This document shows positions 36,984 to 47,900 of a DNA stretch of 64,000 bases, piece by piece (the first letter of the stretch is position 1; each line of letters starts with the position of its first letter). Below the pieces are notes generated by a model. The model was given only the letters and a program-made list of their open reading frames with translations. It was not told the DNA's origin and searched no databases. Origin of the DNA: Pseudomonas californiensis (GTDB lineage Bacteria > Pseudomonadota > Gammaproteobacteria > Pseudomonadales > Pseudomonadaceae); contig NZ_JAGTPK010000007.1 of the NCBI RefSeq assembly GCF_021147775.1, forward strand, positions 124,001-188,000. Reading direction: 5' to 3'. The position numbers and the translations under genes were made by a program.

Positions 36984-38231
36984 ATGGATAACCTGCCCAT
37001 CGGACCGCTGCTCGGTGTTCTGGCGCTGTTGATACTCTGGTCCGCACTGCTGACAGCTGTCGAGACCGCGCATCAGCAACTCCGGGCACTACGCGCAGGT
37101 ACTGATCCGGCGCAAGCCGAGCGAATGCCCGAGCTGGCCTTCAATATCAACAGCCTGATTCTGTGCAATACGCTGATCAGGGTGCTGATCACAATCATCG
37201 CCACGTTTCTCGCGACCAGCTACTGGCTGTACAACGGCCCGACTGCCGCCTGGCTGGGCACCGCCAGCGTCATGCTGGTGTTCGCCGAATACATGCCACG
37301 CCGCCTGGGGCATCGTTACGCAGTGGCGACCGTCCTGCTTGGCAACGGGACGTTGCGGGTCCCGATGAAGTTCATCTGGCCGCTGACCTGTATTTTCAAC
37401 GGCCTTGCCAAACTGCTGCTAAACCCGCTCATGAAGCGCGGCACTGCGGAACATGCTTCGGAGTCCGCCAACAATCCGGTGCAGCACGCCCGTCACGACG
37501 GTGTGCAGGAACACCACCCTCGTGCCAATGTGCTTTCAGGTATCCGCGCGCTGGACAGCATTACCGTCAACGACATCCTGATCCCACGCAGCGAAGTCGA
37601 TGGCGTCAATATCGACGACCCTATCGAACTGATCATCGAACGTCTGATCATTTCGCGTCATACACGCCTGCCGGTCTACCACAACGACATCAATCAAGTG
37701 CAGGGTGTAATCAACACCCGTGACATCAGCCACTTGCTGCCCAAGGCCACGCTCACCAAGGAGCAACTGCTGGCGGTCTGCTACGAACCTTATTTCGTGC
37801 CTGAAAGCACGCCCCTGCAACTGCAACTGCTGAACTTCCACAAGCAGCAGCGCCGATTGGGCGTGGTGGTCGACGAGTACGGCGAAGTGCTGGGCATTGT
37901 GACCCTTGAGGATATTCTGGAAGAAATCGTCGGTGAGTTCGAGAACGAGCAGAGCCTGGATAACCCGCACGTAAAGCGCCAGGAAGACGGCCGTCTGGAA
38001 GTGGAAGGCGCCGCCTCCATTCGCGACTTGAACAAGAGCCTGGGCTGGCATTTGCCTTCCGATGGACCCAAGACACTCAACGGGCTGGTGACCGAAGCAC
38101 TGGAAACCATCCCCGACGCACCGGTATGCCTGAAGATCGGTCCTTATCGCCTGGAAATTCTCGAAACCGAAGACAACCGGGTTACCCGCGTAGCCATGTG
38201 GCAGAACGCCCCCAGCCGGGTCTTCAAATAA
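36984..38231 (+). CDS. HlyC/CorC (CNNM-type) transporter-associated protein
   Basis: A 415-residue membrane protein: DUF21/CNNM membrane domain at about 1-180 (LLGVLALLILWSALLTAVE), two CBS domains at about 200-330 (ILIPRSEVDGVNI; RRLGVVVDEYGEVLGIVTLED) and a C-terminal CorC_HlyC domain (GRLEVEGAASIRDLNKSLG). The family is linked to magnesium/cobalt efflux. It is the second gene of a two-gene operon with the CcsA-like protein. Confidence 0.92.
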   Translation: MDNLPIGPLLGVLALLILWSALLTAVETAHQQLRALRAGTDPAQAERMPELAFNINSLILCNTLIRVLITIIATFLATSYWLYNGPTAAWLGTASVMLVFAEYMPRRLGHRYAVATVLLGNGTLRVPMKFIWPLTCIFNGLAKLLLNPLMKRGTAEHASESANNPVQHARHDGVQEHHPRANVLSGIRALDSITVNDILIPRSEVDGVNIDDPIELIIERLIISRHTRLPVYHNDINQVQGVINTRDISHLLPKATLTKEQLLAVCYEPYFVPESTPLQLQLLNFHKQQRRLGVVVDEYGEVLGIVTLEDILEEIVGEFENEQSLDNPHVKRQEDGRLEVEGAASIRDLNKSLGWHLPSDGPKTLNGLVTEALETIPDAPVCLKIGPYRLEILETEDNRVTRVAMWQNAPSRVFK

Positions 38232-38252
38232 AACGCCAAGCGCTGTTACCAC

Positions 38253-38282
38253 TTGTTTCAGCGCGCGCGCCCTTCCTATAAT
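38253..38282 (+). promoter_or_regulatory. Candidate sigma-70 promoter
   Basis: TTGTTT (38253-38258), an 18-bp GC-rich spacer and a perfect TATAAT (38277-38282), just after the CorC-like gene. It would drive the MHS transporter gene with a leader of about 230 nt. Confidence 0.45.
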
Positions 38283-38522
38283 CAGAACGCTTACCCAGCC
38301 CAGCCGTTGCGCGTGCTACCCGCACAGAGCGCCAACGGCCAGTTCGTCAGCCTGAACGGCTCATACCACTCAATGGCCTTCGCCCCTATCCCGAGCGATG
38401 CCATTGCCCTCCCGCCCAACCGGGCTACGCTGCTCAGCGCTGCATTCGTAAATCACAATAATGAAAACCTGTCGCAGTGTGACAAGCACTGACCGACAAG
38501 ACGACTGTCAGGGAACCCTCGC

Positions 38523-39833
38523 ATGACCAGCACTTCAACTTTCAACGAAGACGACGCCGCGCCTGCCGCTCCCGTCAATTCGGCAACCCGCGTTGCCACG
38601 GCAAGCTTCATTGGCACTGCCATTGAGTTCTACGATTTCTATGTCTACGCCACCGCTGCTGCACTGGTGATCGGACCAGTGTTCTTCCCGCAGACGTCAG
38701 GCACCGCACAGATGCTGTCGTCGTTTCTGACGTTCGGGATCGCGTTTCTTGCAAGGCCGTTGGGCTCGGCGCTGTTCGGCCATTTTGGCGATCGGGTCGG
38801 ACGAAAATCCACATTGGTCGCATCTTTGCTCTTGATGGGCATCTGCACCACCCTGATCGGCGTGCTGCCCGGCTACGCCACTATCGGGGCCTGGGCACCC
38901 ATACTGCTGTGCGTTTTGCGCTTCGGCCAAGGGCTGGGCCTGGGTGGGGAATGGGGTGGTGCGGCCTTGCTGGCCACTGAAAACGCCCCCAAGGGCAAGC
39001 GAGCCTGGTTTGGCATGTTCCCACAATTAGGTCCGTCAATTGGCTTTCTGGCGGCCAACGGGCTGTTTTTGACTCTGGCAATGACCCTGACCGACGAGCA
39101 ATTCCGTGCCTGGGGCTGGCGGATTCCGTTTCTGCTCAGCGCGCTGCTGGTCATGGTCGGGCTTTACGTACGCCTGAAGCTTGAGGAAACACCGGTTTTC
39201 GCCAAGGCGATGGCCCATCACAAGCGGGTCAGCATGCCTATTGTCGAAACCTTCAGCCAACACTGGAAGCCGATGCTACTGGGCGCAGCCTCGATGGTGG
39301 TGTGCTATGCGCTGTTTTACATTTCGACCGTGTTTTCGCTGAGCTACGGCGTTTCGACGCTGGGTTACACGCGTGAAACTTTCCTCGGACTGCTGTGCTT
39401 CGCAGTGTTGTTCATGGCGGCGGCAACGCCTTTGTCAGCGCTGGCAAGCGACCGCTTCGGGCGCAAACCGGTGCTGATTGCAGGCGCAGTCCTGGCAATA
39501 CTGTCGGGGTTCGCAATGGAGCCATTACTGACCCACGGCACTACCTGGGGCGTGGCGCTGTTTCTGTGCATAGAGCTGTTCTTGATGGGCATCACGTTCG
39601 CACCGATGGGTGCGCTGCTGCCGGAGCTGTTCCCGACGCAGGTGCGCTACACCGGCGCATCGGCCGCTTATAACCTGGGCGGGATCGTGGGTGCTTCGGT
39701 TGCACCCTTCTTCGCCCAGAAACTGGTGGCGATGGGCGGCTTGAGTTGGGTGGGAGGTTACGTTTCGGCAGCAGCGCTGATCAGCCTGCTGGCCGTACTG
39801 TGCCTGAAAGAAACACGCAATAACGAGCTGTAA
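38523..39833 (+). CDS. MFS transporter, metabolite:H+ symporter (MHS) type
   Basis: A 436-residue inner-membrane proton symporter with about 12 hydrophobic helices. MHS signatures are GTAIEFYDFYVYATAAALV in the first helix, the loop GHFGDRVGRKSTLVASLL, GLGLGGEWGGAALLATE and a second copy of the loop motif, SDRFGRKPVLIAG. The family includes shikimate, alpha-ketoglutarate and proline/betaine carriers; the substrate cannot be told from sequence. It ends convergent with purT. Confidence 0.93.
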   Translation: MTSTSTFNEDDAAPAAPVNSATRVATASFIGTAIEFYDFYVYATAAALVIGPVFFPQTSGTAQMLSSFLTFGIAFLARPLGSALFGHFGDRVGRKSTLVASLLLMGICTTLIGVLPGYATIGAWAPILLCVLRFGQGLGLGGEWGGAALLATENAPKGKRAWFGMFPQLGPSIGFLAANGLFLTLAMTLTDEQFRAWGWRIPFLLSALLVMVGLYVRLKLEETPVFAKAMAHHKRVSMPIVETFSQHWKPMLLGAASMVVCYALFYISTVFSLSYGVSTLGYTRETFLGLLCFAVLFMAAATPLSALASDRFGRKPVLIAGAVLAILSGFAMEPLLTHGTTWGVALFLCIELFLMGITFAPMGALLPELFPTQVRYTGASAAYNLGGIVGASVAPFFAQKLVAMGGLSWVGGYVSAAALISLLAVLCLKETRNNEL

Positions 39834-39842
39834 AGCAAAACG

Positions 39843-39871
39843 GCAAGCCAAGGCGCGACGCCTTGGCTTGC
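39843..39871. terminator. Hairpin between convergent MFS and purT genes
   Basis: A 12-bp stem GCAAGCCAAGGC (39843-39854) / GCCTTGGCTTGC (39860-39871), 5-nt loop. Read leftward it is followed by CGTTTTGC, so it mainly suits purT; its position lets it serve both genes. Confidence 0.72.
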
Positions 39872-39887
39872 ACGCTCATGCAGACGC

Positions 39888-41069
39888 TTAAAGCTCGACC
39901 TTGACCGCTTGCGAAGCGCGAGTGGCCTTGGCACGGGCGGCATCAACAGACTCGTCGCGAGCCAGGGCAACACCCATCCGACGCTGACCATTGACTTCCG
40001 GCTTGCCGAACAGGCGCAGTGCAGTATCAGGCTCTGCCAGTGCAGCGCCCAGATTGGAGAACGCAGTCTGCGTGGACTGTCCTTCGACCAGAATCACAGC
40101 GGAGGCCGACGGGCCGAACTGACGAATCAAAGGAATCGGCAGCCCGAGGATGGCACGTGCGTGCAGTGCGAACTGCGACAGATCCTGCGAGATCAGTGTG
40201 ACCAGCCCGGTGTCATGCGGACGAGGCGAGACTTCGCTGAACCACACCTGATTACCCTTGATGAACAACTCGACGCCAAACATCCCGCGACCGCCCAGCG
40301 CCTCGGTTACTGCCTTGGCGACGCGCTCGGACTCGGCCAGCGCAGCCGGGCTCATTGCCTGTGGCTGCCAGGATTCCTGATAATCGCCCTTCTCCTGACG
40401 GTGACCGACAGGCGCGCAGAATGTGGTGCCGCCGATGTGGCGCACGGTCAACAGTGTGATTTCATAATCGAAGTCGATGAAGCCTTCGATGATGACGCGA
40501 CCTTTACCCGCGCGGCCGCCTTCCTGAGCGTAGTCCCAGGCTTTCTGGACGTCATCGGTGCTCTTGAGCAGGCTTTGGCCCTTGCCCGACGAACTCATGA
40601 CCGGTTTGACCACGCACGGGAAGCCCAGGTCTTCGACGGCTTTGCTGTACGCCTCGAAGGTGTCGGCAAAGTGATAAGGCGATGTCGGCAGTTTCAACTC
40701 TTCTGCTGCCAGACGGCGAATGCCTTCCCGGTTCATGGTCAACTGAGCGGCACGCGCAGTAGGAACAACAGTAAAGCCTTCGGCCTCCAGCTCAACCAGA
40801 GTCGCCGTGGCAATGGCTTCGATTTCCGGCACGATGAAATGAGGCTTCTCGGCCTCGATCACTGCACGCAACGCTGCACCGTCAAGCATATTGATGACGT
40901 GGCTGCGATGTGCAACCTGCATGGCCGGGGCGTTTGCGTAACGGTCTACCGCGATGACTTCGACGCCCAGACGTTGCAGCTCGATCACGACTTCCTTGCC
41001 CAGTTCGCCGCTGCCGCAAAACAATACACGCGTCGCGGTAGGCGACAGTGGAGTTCCGATTTGAGTCAT
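39888..41069 (-). CDS. purT: Formate-dependent GAR transformylase PurT
   Basis: ATP-grasp enzyme making formyl-glycinamide ribonucleotide from formate, an alternative to PurN in purine synthesis. ATG 41069 ([19 protein letters not shown]) has GAGG upstream and gives 393 residues. N-terminal [23 protein letters not shown]-grasp [11 protein letters not shown], metal-binding [19 protein letters not shown] and HDTGLVTL. It has its own terminator. Two more purine genes are nearby (purL, guaAB). Confidence 0.98.
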   Translation of the reverse strand: MTQIGTPLSPTATRVLFCGSGELGKEVVIELQRLGVEVIAVDRYANAPAMQVAHRSHVINMLDGAALRAVIEAEKPHFIVPEIEAIATATLVELEAEGFTVVPTARAAQLTMNREGIRRLAAEELKLPTSPYHFADTFEAYSKAVEDLGFPCVVKPVMSSSGKGQSLLKSTDDVQKAWDYAQEGGRAGKGRVIIEGFIDFDYEITLLTVRHIGGTTFCAPVGHRQEKGDYQESWQPQAMSPAALAESERVAKAVTEALGGRGMFGVELFIKGNQVWFSEVSPRPHDTGLVTLISQDLSQFALHARAILGLPIPLIRQFGPSASAVILVEGQSTQTAFSNLGAALAEPDTALRLFGKPEVNGQRRMGVALARDESVDAARAKATRASQAVKVEL

Positions 41070-41172
41070 CTCAGGTCCTCGTGGAGCAGATTTCAAGGGC
41101 CGCTCGCCGTATGCGAACAGCCGCGTTGGAGAAAGGCGCGCAATTTACCACGAAGCCCCGAGCATTTGGGGC

Positions 41173-41640
41173 TCAGCCCGGACAGGCTTTGTTGCGCGCA
41201 CGCCAGGCCATGATCATCCACACCACCGTTACACCGGCGAATTTCGAAGCCAATGCGGTCAGCACGACAGGTGCAGTGAGCGCATCGATCATCCCGAAGA
41301 AGATAAAGGTATCCAGTGGAATGCTCAGCGCAGAGCTGATCCACAAGCGGTCGCGCAACGGACGCTTGGTGATGCTGAATACCAGCCAGTCAATGCACTC
41401 GGACACAGCGAACGCCGTGGCACTGGCCAGGGCGATGGTAGGGTCGCTGGTGATATAGGACAGCACCAGCGCCACCAGCATTGCGATGATTGCGCCATGG
41501 CCGAAGCGGATTTGCACCATATCGCGCAGCACGAACACCAAGCCGCCCCAGGCGGACCAGATGACGTCCAGATGCGGCGCACTGGAAAAGGCGAAGTTGA
41601 TCAGCACCACACTGCTGATATAGGCGATCAGGAAAAGCAT
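41173..41640 (-). CDS. VUT family (queuosine-precursor-transporter-like) membrane protein
   Basis: A 155-residue membrane protein with about five hydrophobic helices (MLFLIAYISSVVLINFAF; IIAMLVALVLSYITS; TAFAVSECIDWLVFS). The charged SECIDWLVF region and short length match the Vut_1/COG1738 group, in which YhhQ is a preQ0 importer. This is a short, divergent member, so substrate assignment is tentative. It is monocistronic between purT and a DUF1289 gene. Confidence 0.78.
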   Translation of the reverse strand: MLFLIAYISSVVLINFAFSSAPHLDVIWSAWGGLVFVLRDMVQIRFGHGAIIAMLVALVLSYITSDPTIALASATAFAVSECIDWLVFSITKRPLRDRLWISSALSIPLDTFIFFGMIDALTAPVVLTALASKFAGVTVVWMIMAWRARNKACPG

Positions 41641-41796
41641 GAGGGATTACAGCCTGGAAAAACGGACACCCATGGTAGCAGCCGGGAAAGCCGAGGTCAG
41701 GCCTGAAGAGCTGGCGGCACGCTGTTCGGTATGTTGCGTCTCCAGGTCGGTCTTCACGAGCAGGACAGCGCGTCCCGACGCGCTATCAGTGGGCGG

Positions 41797-42018
41797 TCAG
41801 GATTTGCTTCCCACTGTCCACAACATTCCGCTGGCACGGGCTCGTTCGTCGCACAGGCCAAGAACCACACGGCGCTCGTCGTTGCTCATGCGGCTCCACA
41901 GGGTGATTTCGCTGACCGTACGCTGGCACCCGGTGCAGATATCTGCCTCATCCAGTGCACAAATGCTGACGCAAGGCGAACGGACAGGCTTTTCTGTAAC
42001 GGGATCGCTGCTCATCAT
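41797..42018 (-). CDS. DUF1289 family small cysteine-rich protein
   Basis: A 73-residue protein starting at one of two adjacent ATGs (42018 or 42015). The Cys-containing N-terminus [20 protein letters not shown], followed by [10 protein letters not shown], is diagnostic of DUF1289, likely a small metal-binding domain. Its start overlaps the stop of the carbonic anhydrase-like gene as ATGA, so the two are translationally coupled. Function unknown. Confidence 0.85.
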   Translation of the reverse strand: MMSSDPVTEKPVRSPCVSICALDEADICTGCQRTVSEITLWSRMSNDERRVVLGLCDERARASGMLWTVGSKS

Positions 42019-42539
42019 TCTTCCTGCTCTTTCAGGTCACGTGCATAACGCTGTGCATTATGGACGTAGTGAGCCGCGCTGGCCTCCAGCATTTTCTTTT
42101 GGACGTCAGTCAGCTCGCGTACCACTTTACCCGGCGAGCCCATCACCAGTGAGCCATCGGGGATGACTTTTCCTTCGCCGATCAGTGAATTGGCGCCGAT
42201 AATGCAGTACTTGCCGATCTTTGCCCCGTTCAGGATCACTGCGTTGATCCCGATCAGGCTGAAATCATCAACGCTACAGCCGTGCAGCATGGCGTTGTGG
42301 CCGATGGTGACGCCTTTGCCTATTTCCAACGGCGAGCCCATGTCGGTATGCATGACCGTGCCGTCCTGCACGTTACTGTTCTCGCCTATATGGATCAGCT
42401 CGTTGTCGCCTCGCAGCACAGCGTTGAACCAGACGCTGGCACCGGCCTCGAGCCTGACTTTGCCGATCAGGACCGCATTGGGCGCGACCCAGCTCAGCGG
42501 GTCAGTCTGGACGCGGGAATCCCCCAGGCGATATTTCAT
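42015..42539 (-). CDS. Gamma carbonic anhydrase-like hexapeptide protein
   Basis: A 174-residue left-handed beta-helix protein of the YrdA/PaaY group. Hexapeptide repeats run from [20 protein letters not shown] through [15 protein letters not shown]. Metal-ligand histidines are seen in [21 protein letters not shown]. Related proteins bind zinc or iron; some have carbonic anhydrase activity and others do not. It is cotranscribed with DUF1289. Confidence 0.9.
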   Translation of the reverse strand: MKYRLGDSRVQTDPLSWVAPNAVLIGKVRLEAGASVWFNAVLRGDNELIHIGENSNVQDGTVMHTDMGSPLEIGKGVTIGHNAMLHGCSVDDFSLIGINAVILNGAKIGKYCIIGANSLIGEGKVIPDGSLVMGSPGKVVRELTDVQKKMLEASAAHYVHNAQRYARDLKEQEE

Positions 42540-42608
42540 GCAGATTCCTCTGGCAGGCCGCGCTCTTGGGCGCGGATCGTTATAGATGACTCGTGAGAGG
42601 CTGGACGC

Positions 42609-43205
42609 TCAACTGGTGGAACGTTCGGGAGGATGATGCAGGCTGATTTTGGTGTCGTACAGCACATTGACCAGCTCGACGATCATGATCGCCGTCAGCC
42701 CCCAGATCTTGTACCCGCCATACCGATAGCTGGGCACGTACCAGCTTCGCCCTTCATAATCGATGCGGTGGGTGTGCTCACGAGTGTCCTGACGGAAGAA
42801 CTCCAGCGGCACACTGAACACTGCGGCGATTTCAGCATCGTTCGGTCGGTACTCGACAAAATCGGGGATTACCCCCACGTACGGCGTGACCTTGATACCG
42901 TGTTTGGAAATCAACGGGCTCAACGGGCCAATCACTTCGACAAGACCCGGCGGCAGGCCTATTTCCTCTTCAGCTTCGCGCAAGGCCGTAAAGATCAGGT
43001 CAGGGTCTTCGGGATCGCGTCTGCCGCCCGGGAACGCAACCTCACCGCCATGGGTCGACAAACCGCTGGCGCGCAGTGTGAGGATCAATTCGGGTTCATG
43101 ACTGCGCGTGACAGGCACCAGCACCGCAGCCTCGGGGAATGGTCGATCCGTTTCGAGGGTATCTGGCGTATGACTGACTACACGGCGAAGTAGCTCATCC
43201 AGCAT
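42609..43205 (-). CDS. NUDIX hydrolase, CoA pyrophosphatase (NudL-like)
   Basis: A 198-residue Nudix enzyme. The Nudix box spans GGRRDPEDPD to REAEEEIGL, with the family-typical PGGRRDPED start and ALREAEEEIG. The UPF0035-type element upstream (LRASGLSTHGGEVAFPGG) marks the CoA/acyl-CoA pyrophosphatase group. It is divergent from the zinc-ribbon Nudix gene at 43357, and reads in the same direction as the carbonic anhydrase-like gene downstream. Confidence 0.88.
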   Translation of the reverse strand: MLDELLRRVVSHTPDTLETDRPFPEAAVLVPVTRSHEPELILTLRASGLSTHGGEVAFPGGRRDPEDPDLIFTALREAEEEIGLPPGLVEVIGPLSPLISKHGIKVTPYVGVIPDFVEYRPNDAEIAAVFSVPLEFFRQDTREHTHRIDYEGRSWYVPSYRYGGYKIWGLTAIMIVELVNVLYDTKISLHHPPERSTS

Positions 43206-43356
43206 GGGGAATCTCGATCTGTTGCCTGTCTGGCATCATGCACCAAAGCAGCGACGCGCCCAACCCCTTGCAGGACAAAGTCATACGACAGAGGCGCTTG
43301 CTCATCAACGTCGCGACAGGCCAAGATAGCGCCTGCATCCACTAACGACTGAGCCC

Positions 43357-43908
43357 ATGAAATTTTGTAGCCAGTGCGGCAACCCGGTTATCCAGACCAT
43401 CCCGGAAGGCGACAGCCGTCTGCGTTACGTCTGCGAGCATTGCCACACCATTCACTACCAGAACCCGAACATCGTGGCAGGCTGCCTGGTGACCCGCGGC
43501 GACAAGGTGTTGCTGTGCCGGCGCGCCATCGAGCCGCGCCTGGGCTTCTGGACGCTGCCGGCAGGCTTCATGGAAAACGGTGAGACCATCGAACAGGCCG
43601 CGCGTCGTGAAACCGTCGAAGAAGCCTGTGCAACCCTGGGCGAACTGCAGCTCTATGCTTTGATCGATGTGCCGCACATCAATCAGGTGCACGTGTTCTA
43701 CCGAGGCGAACTGGCCACGGACGATTTCGCGCCAGGCATAGAGAGCCTGGAAGTCCAGCTATTCGACGAAGCTGACATTCCGTGGTCGGACCTGGCTTTC
43801 ATGACGGTCGGGCGTACCCTAGAATACTTCTTCGCAGATCGGCGTCAGCAGGTATACCCGGTGCATACCAGCGCCCTGCCCCCGTCGCGCCCACTGCTCG
43901 ACACTTAA
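43357..43908 (+). CDS. NUDIX hydrolase with N-terminal zinc ribbon
   Basis: A 183-residue protein beginning MKFCSQCGNPVIQ; two CxxC pairs (CSQC and CEHC) form a zinc ribbon, as in NudC-like enzymes. The Nudix fold follows with GFMENGETIEQAARRETVEEA. The final Gly of the usual box is replaced (EEACATL instead of EExG), a form common in this COG1051-type group. It may hydrolyse NADH- or ADP-ribose-like dinucleotides; the substrate is not certain. Confidence 0.88.
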   Translation: MKFCSQCGNPVIQTIPEGDSRLRYVCEHCHTIHYQNPNIVAGCLVTRGDKVLLCRRAIEPRLGFWTLPAGFMENGETIEQAARRETVEEACATLGELQLYALIDVPHINQVHVFYRGELATDDFAPGIESLEVQLFDEADIPWSDLAFMTVGRTLEYFFADRRQQVYPVHTSALPPSRPLLDT

Positions 43909-43962
43909 ATTCTGGATTGCACTCAAGATCGGCCCTCTCAGAGGGCCTTCAGGGATACGGTA

Positions 43963-44526
43963 ATGCGCTGGTTGCTCGCTTTCGTTGTGATGTCGTTCGT
44001 GCCGCTGTCAGAAGCTGCTTTTACCCAAACCATCCTGCCCAAAGGCAGCGAACAGAAGATCATCAACAACAAGGTCATCAACACCGAAAGCATTGCCAGC
44101 AAGAAAATCGACAAGGTACTGGTGCTCAAGTCCGCACGTCAGTTGCAGTTGATCAGTGGCGGTGAGGCCTTGAAGACGTATCGAATTTCATTGGGCAAGA
44201 ACCCCAAGGGCACCAAAGTTCAGGAAGGCGACCAGCGTACGCCTGAAGGCTTCTACTGGCTGGACTGGCGCAAGAACAGCACCAACTACAACCTGTCGAT
44301 GCATATCTCCTACCCGAACGTGACCGACTCGGAACGCGCTCGCAAAGAGGGCGTGAAGCCGGGCAGCATGATCATGATTCATGGCACGCCGCTTGATGAG
44401 GAATATCCGGAGTGGTACTTCCACACGCTGGACTGGACCAACGGCTGCATCGCCATGAAAAACAATGACATGCGCGAGGTCTGGGATTTGGTCAAGGACG
44501 GGACGATGATCGAGATCAGACCCTGA
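43963..44526 (+). CDS. Periplasmic L,D-transpeptidase (YkuD domain)
   Basis: A 187-residue exported protein: signal peptide MRWLLAFVVMSFVPLSEA, then a YkuD catalytic domain. The active site has His in MIMIHGTPLDEE and the nucleophile Cys in DWTNGCIAMKNNDM, matching the HxG...[ST]xGC pattern. Such enzymes crosslink peptidoglycan or attach proteins to it. It is alone, 54 bp after the Nudix gene on the same strand. Confidence 0.92.
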   Translation: MRWLLAFVVMSFVPLSEAAFTQTILPKGSEQKIINNKVINTESIASKKIDKVLVLKSARQLQLISGGEALKTYRISLGKNPKGTKVQEGDQRTPEGFYWLDWRKNSTNYNLSMHISYPNVTDSERARKEGVKPGSMIMIHGTPLDEEYPEWYFHTLDWTNGCIAMKNNDMREVWDLVKDGTMIEIRP

Positions 44527-44668
44527 AGCATTCAAATCGGGGGAGAGAGTTGGGCAGTGTGCTGTTTGCTCACGAATGCCGGGGGCCAGCATCCGAAGTA
44601 TTGCCGGGGCTGGATGCAGTTCCCTGCATGGCTGACGCAAAACGCCACACACAGTTACCGCCAGCGAA

Positions 44669-44980
44669 CTAGAAGTCTTCCAGGAGCCACACTTCATAAG
44701 CCGGCGTTTCGTAAGGGTGGCTCTGCTTGAGAGCCACCACCGCCTGATGTATCAGCTCATCGGCAACGACCATCTCGACTTTCCATTCCTCCACCTGCTC
44801 AACCACGCCGCCCTGCCCGAGAAATGGCTGACTGCCATCCAGCAGGCGGAACTGACCCTGGCCGAGCACTTGCCATGAACACTGGTCGTAAGCGCCTATC
44901 TGCCCTGCCCCAGCAGCAAAAACGGCGCTTTTGACCTGATTCACATGGCTCGACGGCACGAAGAAGGCGAGCTTGTACAT
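44669..44980 (-). CDS. YqfO/NIF3-insert-like small protein
   Basis: A 103-residue cytoplasmic protein (MYKLAFFVPSSHVNQVKSAVF; GQFRLLDGSQPFLG; HPYETPAYEVWLLEDF) resembling the PII/CutA-like domain inserted in NIF3/YqfO proteins, here as a stand-alone form. The HPYETPAYE motif is typical. It starts 5 bp after the purL stop, so it is cotranscribed. Its role is unknown. Confidence 0.82.
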   Translation of the reverse strand: MYKLAFFVPSSHVNQVKSAVFAAGAGQIGAYDQCSWQVLGQGQFRLLDGSQPFLGQGGVVEQVEEWKVEMVVADELIHQAVVALKQSHPYETPAYEVWLLEDF

Positions 44981-44985
44981 CCGAC

Positions 44986-47900
44986 TCAGTTAACCCATGC
45001 CCGCGCATTGCGGAACATGCGCATCCAGGCACCGTCCTCGTTCCACTCTTCAGGACGCCAGGAGTTCTGAACCGCACGGAACACGCGCTCAGGGTGCGGC
45101 ATCATGATGGTGACGCGACCATCGAGCGTGGTCAGACCGCCTATGCCCCGCGGCGAGCCGTTCGGGTTCGCCGGATAAGCTTCAGTGACCTTGCCATGGC
45201 TGTCCACGAAACGCAGCGCCACAGTGCCCGAGACATCGGCCTCAAGCAGTGCGTCGGCGTTACGGAATTCCGCATGACCTTCACCGTGGGCAATGGCGAT
45301 CGGCATACGCGAACCGGCCATGCCCTGCAGGAAAATCGAAGGGGACTCCTGGATCTGAACCATCGCAACGCGCGCTTCGAACTGCTCGGAACGGTTACGC
45401 ACGAAGTGCGGCCAGAACTCGCTGCCCGGGATCAACTCGTGCAGGTTGGACAACATCTGGCAACCATTGCAGACACCCAGCGTGAAGCTGTCGGTGCGCT
45501 CGAAGAAACCCTGGAACGCATCGCGGGCGCGGCTGTTGAACAGGGCCGACTTGGCCCAGCCTTCACCGGCACCCAACACGTCACCGTATGAGAAGCCACC
45601 ACAAGCGACCATGCCCTTGAAGTCGTTCAGGTCGACACGGCCCGCCAGGATGTCACTCATGTGCACGTCAATCGCGTTGAAACCGGCACGATCGAACGCA
45701 GCCGCCATTTCGACCTGCCCGTTGACGCCCTGCTCACGCAGCACAGCCACCTGAGGACGTACACCGGTTTTGATGTAAGGCGCAGCAATGTCATCGTTGA
45801 CGTCGAAGCCCAGCTTGACGGTCAGGCCCGGGTTGTCTTCTTCCAGAAGCGCGTCGAATTCCTGATCGGCGCACTCGGCGTTGTCACGCAGACGCTGGAT
45901 CTGGTAGCTGGTTTCGGCCCACTGACGCTGCAGCAGACGACGCTGACCGGTGAACACCGGCTCGCCACCATAGCTGATCGAGACTTGATCGTTGTTGACC
46001 GGCTGGCCGATGACCGCGACGCAATCTGCAAGACCGGCAGCGCTGAACTGTGCCAGCACCAGCGGCGTGGCGTCCTGACGAACCTGGATAACTGCTCCAA
46101 GCTCTTCGTTGAACAGAATAGCGCTCAGCTCGGATGCGTTGTCAGCCAGACCGTCGAGGTGCAGGTTCAGACCGCAATGACCGGCGAAGGCCATTTCCAG
46201 CGTGCTGACCAGCAGACCACCGTCGGAACGGTCGTGATACGACAGGATGTGGCCGTCGGCGTTAAGGCCCTGGACGACGGCGAAGAACGCCTTGAGGTCT
46301 TCGGCATCGTCAACGTCGGGCGCAACACGACCCAGCTTGCCATGCGTCTGGGCAAGAATGGACGCGCCCATACGGTTCTGACCACGACCCAGGTCGATCA
46401 GGATAAGGTCAGTGATGCCTTTATCCATACGCAACTCAGGGGTCAGGGTCTGACGGATATCGACGACCGGTGCAAAGCCGGTCACGATCAGCGACAGCGG
46501 CGAGGTCACGCTCTTCTCGGTGCCCTCATCACTCCAGCGGGTTTTCATGGACATGGAGTCCTTGCCCACCGGAATGGTGATACCGAGTTCAGGACACAGC
46601 TCCATGCCGACCGCTTTCACGGTGTCATAAAGACGGGCGTCTTCACCTGGGTGACCAGCAGCCGACATCCAGTTGGCCGACAGTTTGATGTCGGACAGCC
46701 TGGCAATGCGCGAGGCCGCAATGTTGGTCAGGGTTTCGCCGATGGCCATACGGCCGGAAGCCGGAGCGTCCAGCAGCGCAAGCGGCGTGCGCTCGCCCAT
46801 GGCCATCGCTTCGCCGGTATTCACGTCAAAACTGGTTGCCGTCACAGCACAGTCAGCCACTGGCACCTGCCATGGACCCACCATCTGATCACGCGCCACC
46901 AGGCCGGTGATGCTGCGGTCACCGATGGTGATCAGGAAGCTTTTGCTGGCGACCGCTGGGTGACGCAGCACGCGCTGAACGCTTTCTTCTATATCCAGCG
47001 TGCTTGGGTCGAAATCGTCACCGATCTCGTCCTCACGCTCGACTGAACGGTGCATGCGCGGCGCCTTGCCAAGCAAGACTTCAAGCGGCATGTCGACCGG
47101 GCTGTTGCCGAAATGGCTGTCGGTGACGGTCAGTTGCGGCTCGGCAGTGGCTTCGCCGACGACGGCGAACGGGCAACGCTCGCGCTCGCAGATAGCCTTG
47201 AAACGGTCAAAATCTTCAACGCCAACGGCCAGGACGTAACGTTCCTGGGACTCGTTGCTCCAGATTTCCAGCGGGGCCATGCCCGGCTCGTCGTTAGGCA
47301 CGTTGCGCAGTTCGAAACGACCGCCACGACCACCGTCGTTGACCAGCTCAGGGAAAGCGTTGGAGAGACCGCCAGCGCCGACATCGTGGATGAAGCTGAT
47401 CGGGTTGCGATCACCCAACTGCCAGCAACGGTCGATGACTTCCTGGCAACGACGCTCCATTTCCGGGTTTTCGCGCTGTACCGAAGCAAAATCCAGATCA
47501 GCCGAGCTGGTGCCGGTTGCCATCGAAGACGCCGCACCGCCGCCCAGACCAATCAGCATCGCCGGGCCACCCAGCACGATCAGCTTGGAGCCGACGGTAA
47601 TCTCGCCCTTCTGGACGTGATCTTCGCGAATGTTGCCCATACCGCCAGCCAGCATGATCGGCTTGTGGTAACCACGGACTTCGTCGCCGTGCGGTGTGGT
47701 GATCGACTGTTCAAAGGTACGGAAGTAGCCGGTCAGCGCCGGACGACCGAATTCGTTGTTGAACGCAGCACCGCCCAGCGGGCCTTCAATCATGATGTCC
47801 AGCGCAGTAACGATGCGGTCCGGCTTGCCGTAAGGGACTTCCCACGGCTGCACGAAACCTGGAATCTGCAGGTTGGAAACGGTGAAACCGGTCAGGCCAG

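Noticed and set aside
41641..41796. RNA gene in the gap upstream of the VUT gene
   Set aside because: No cloverleaf, paired terminator or conserved RNA motif is visible.
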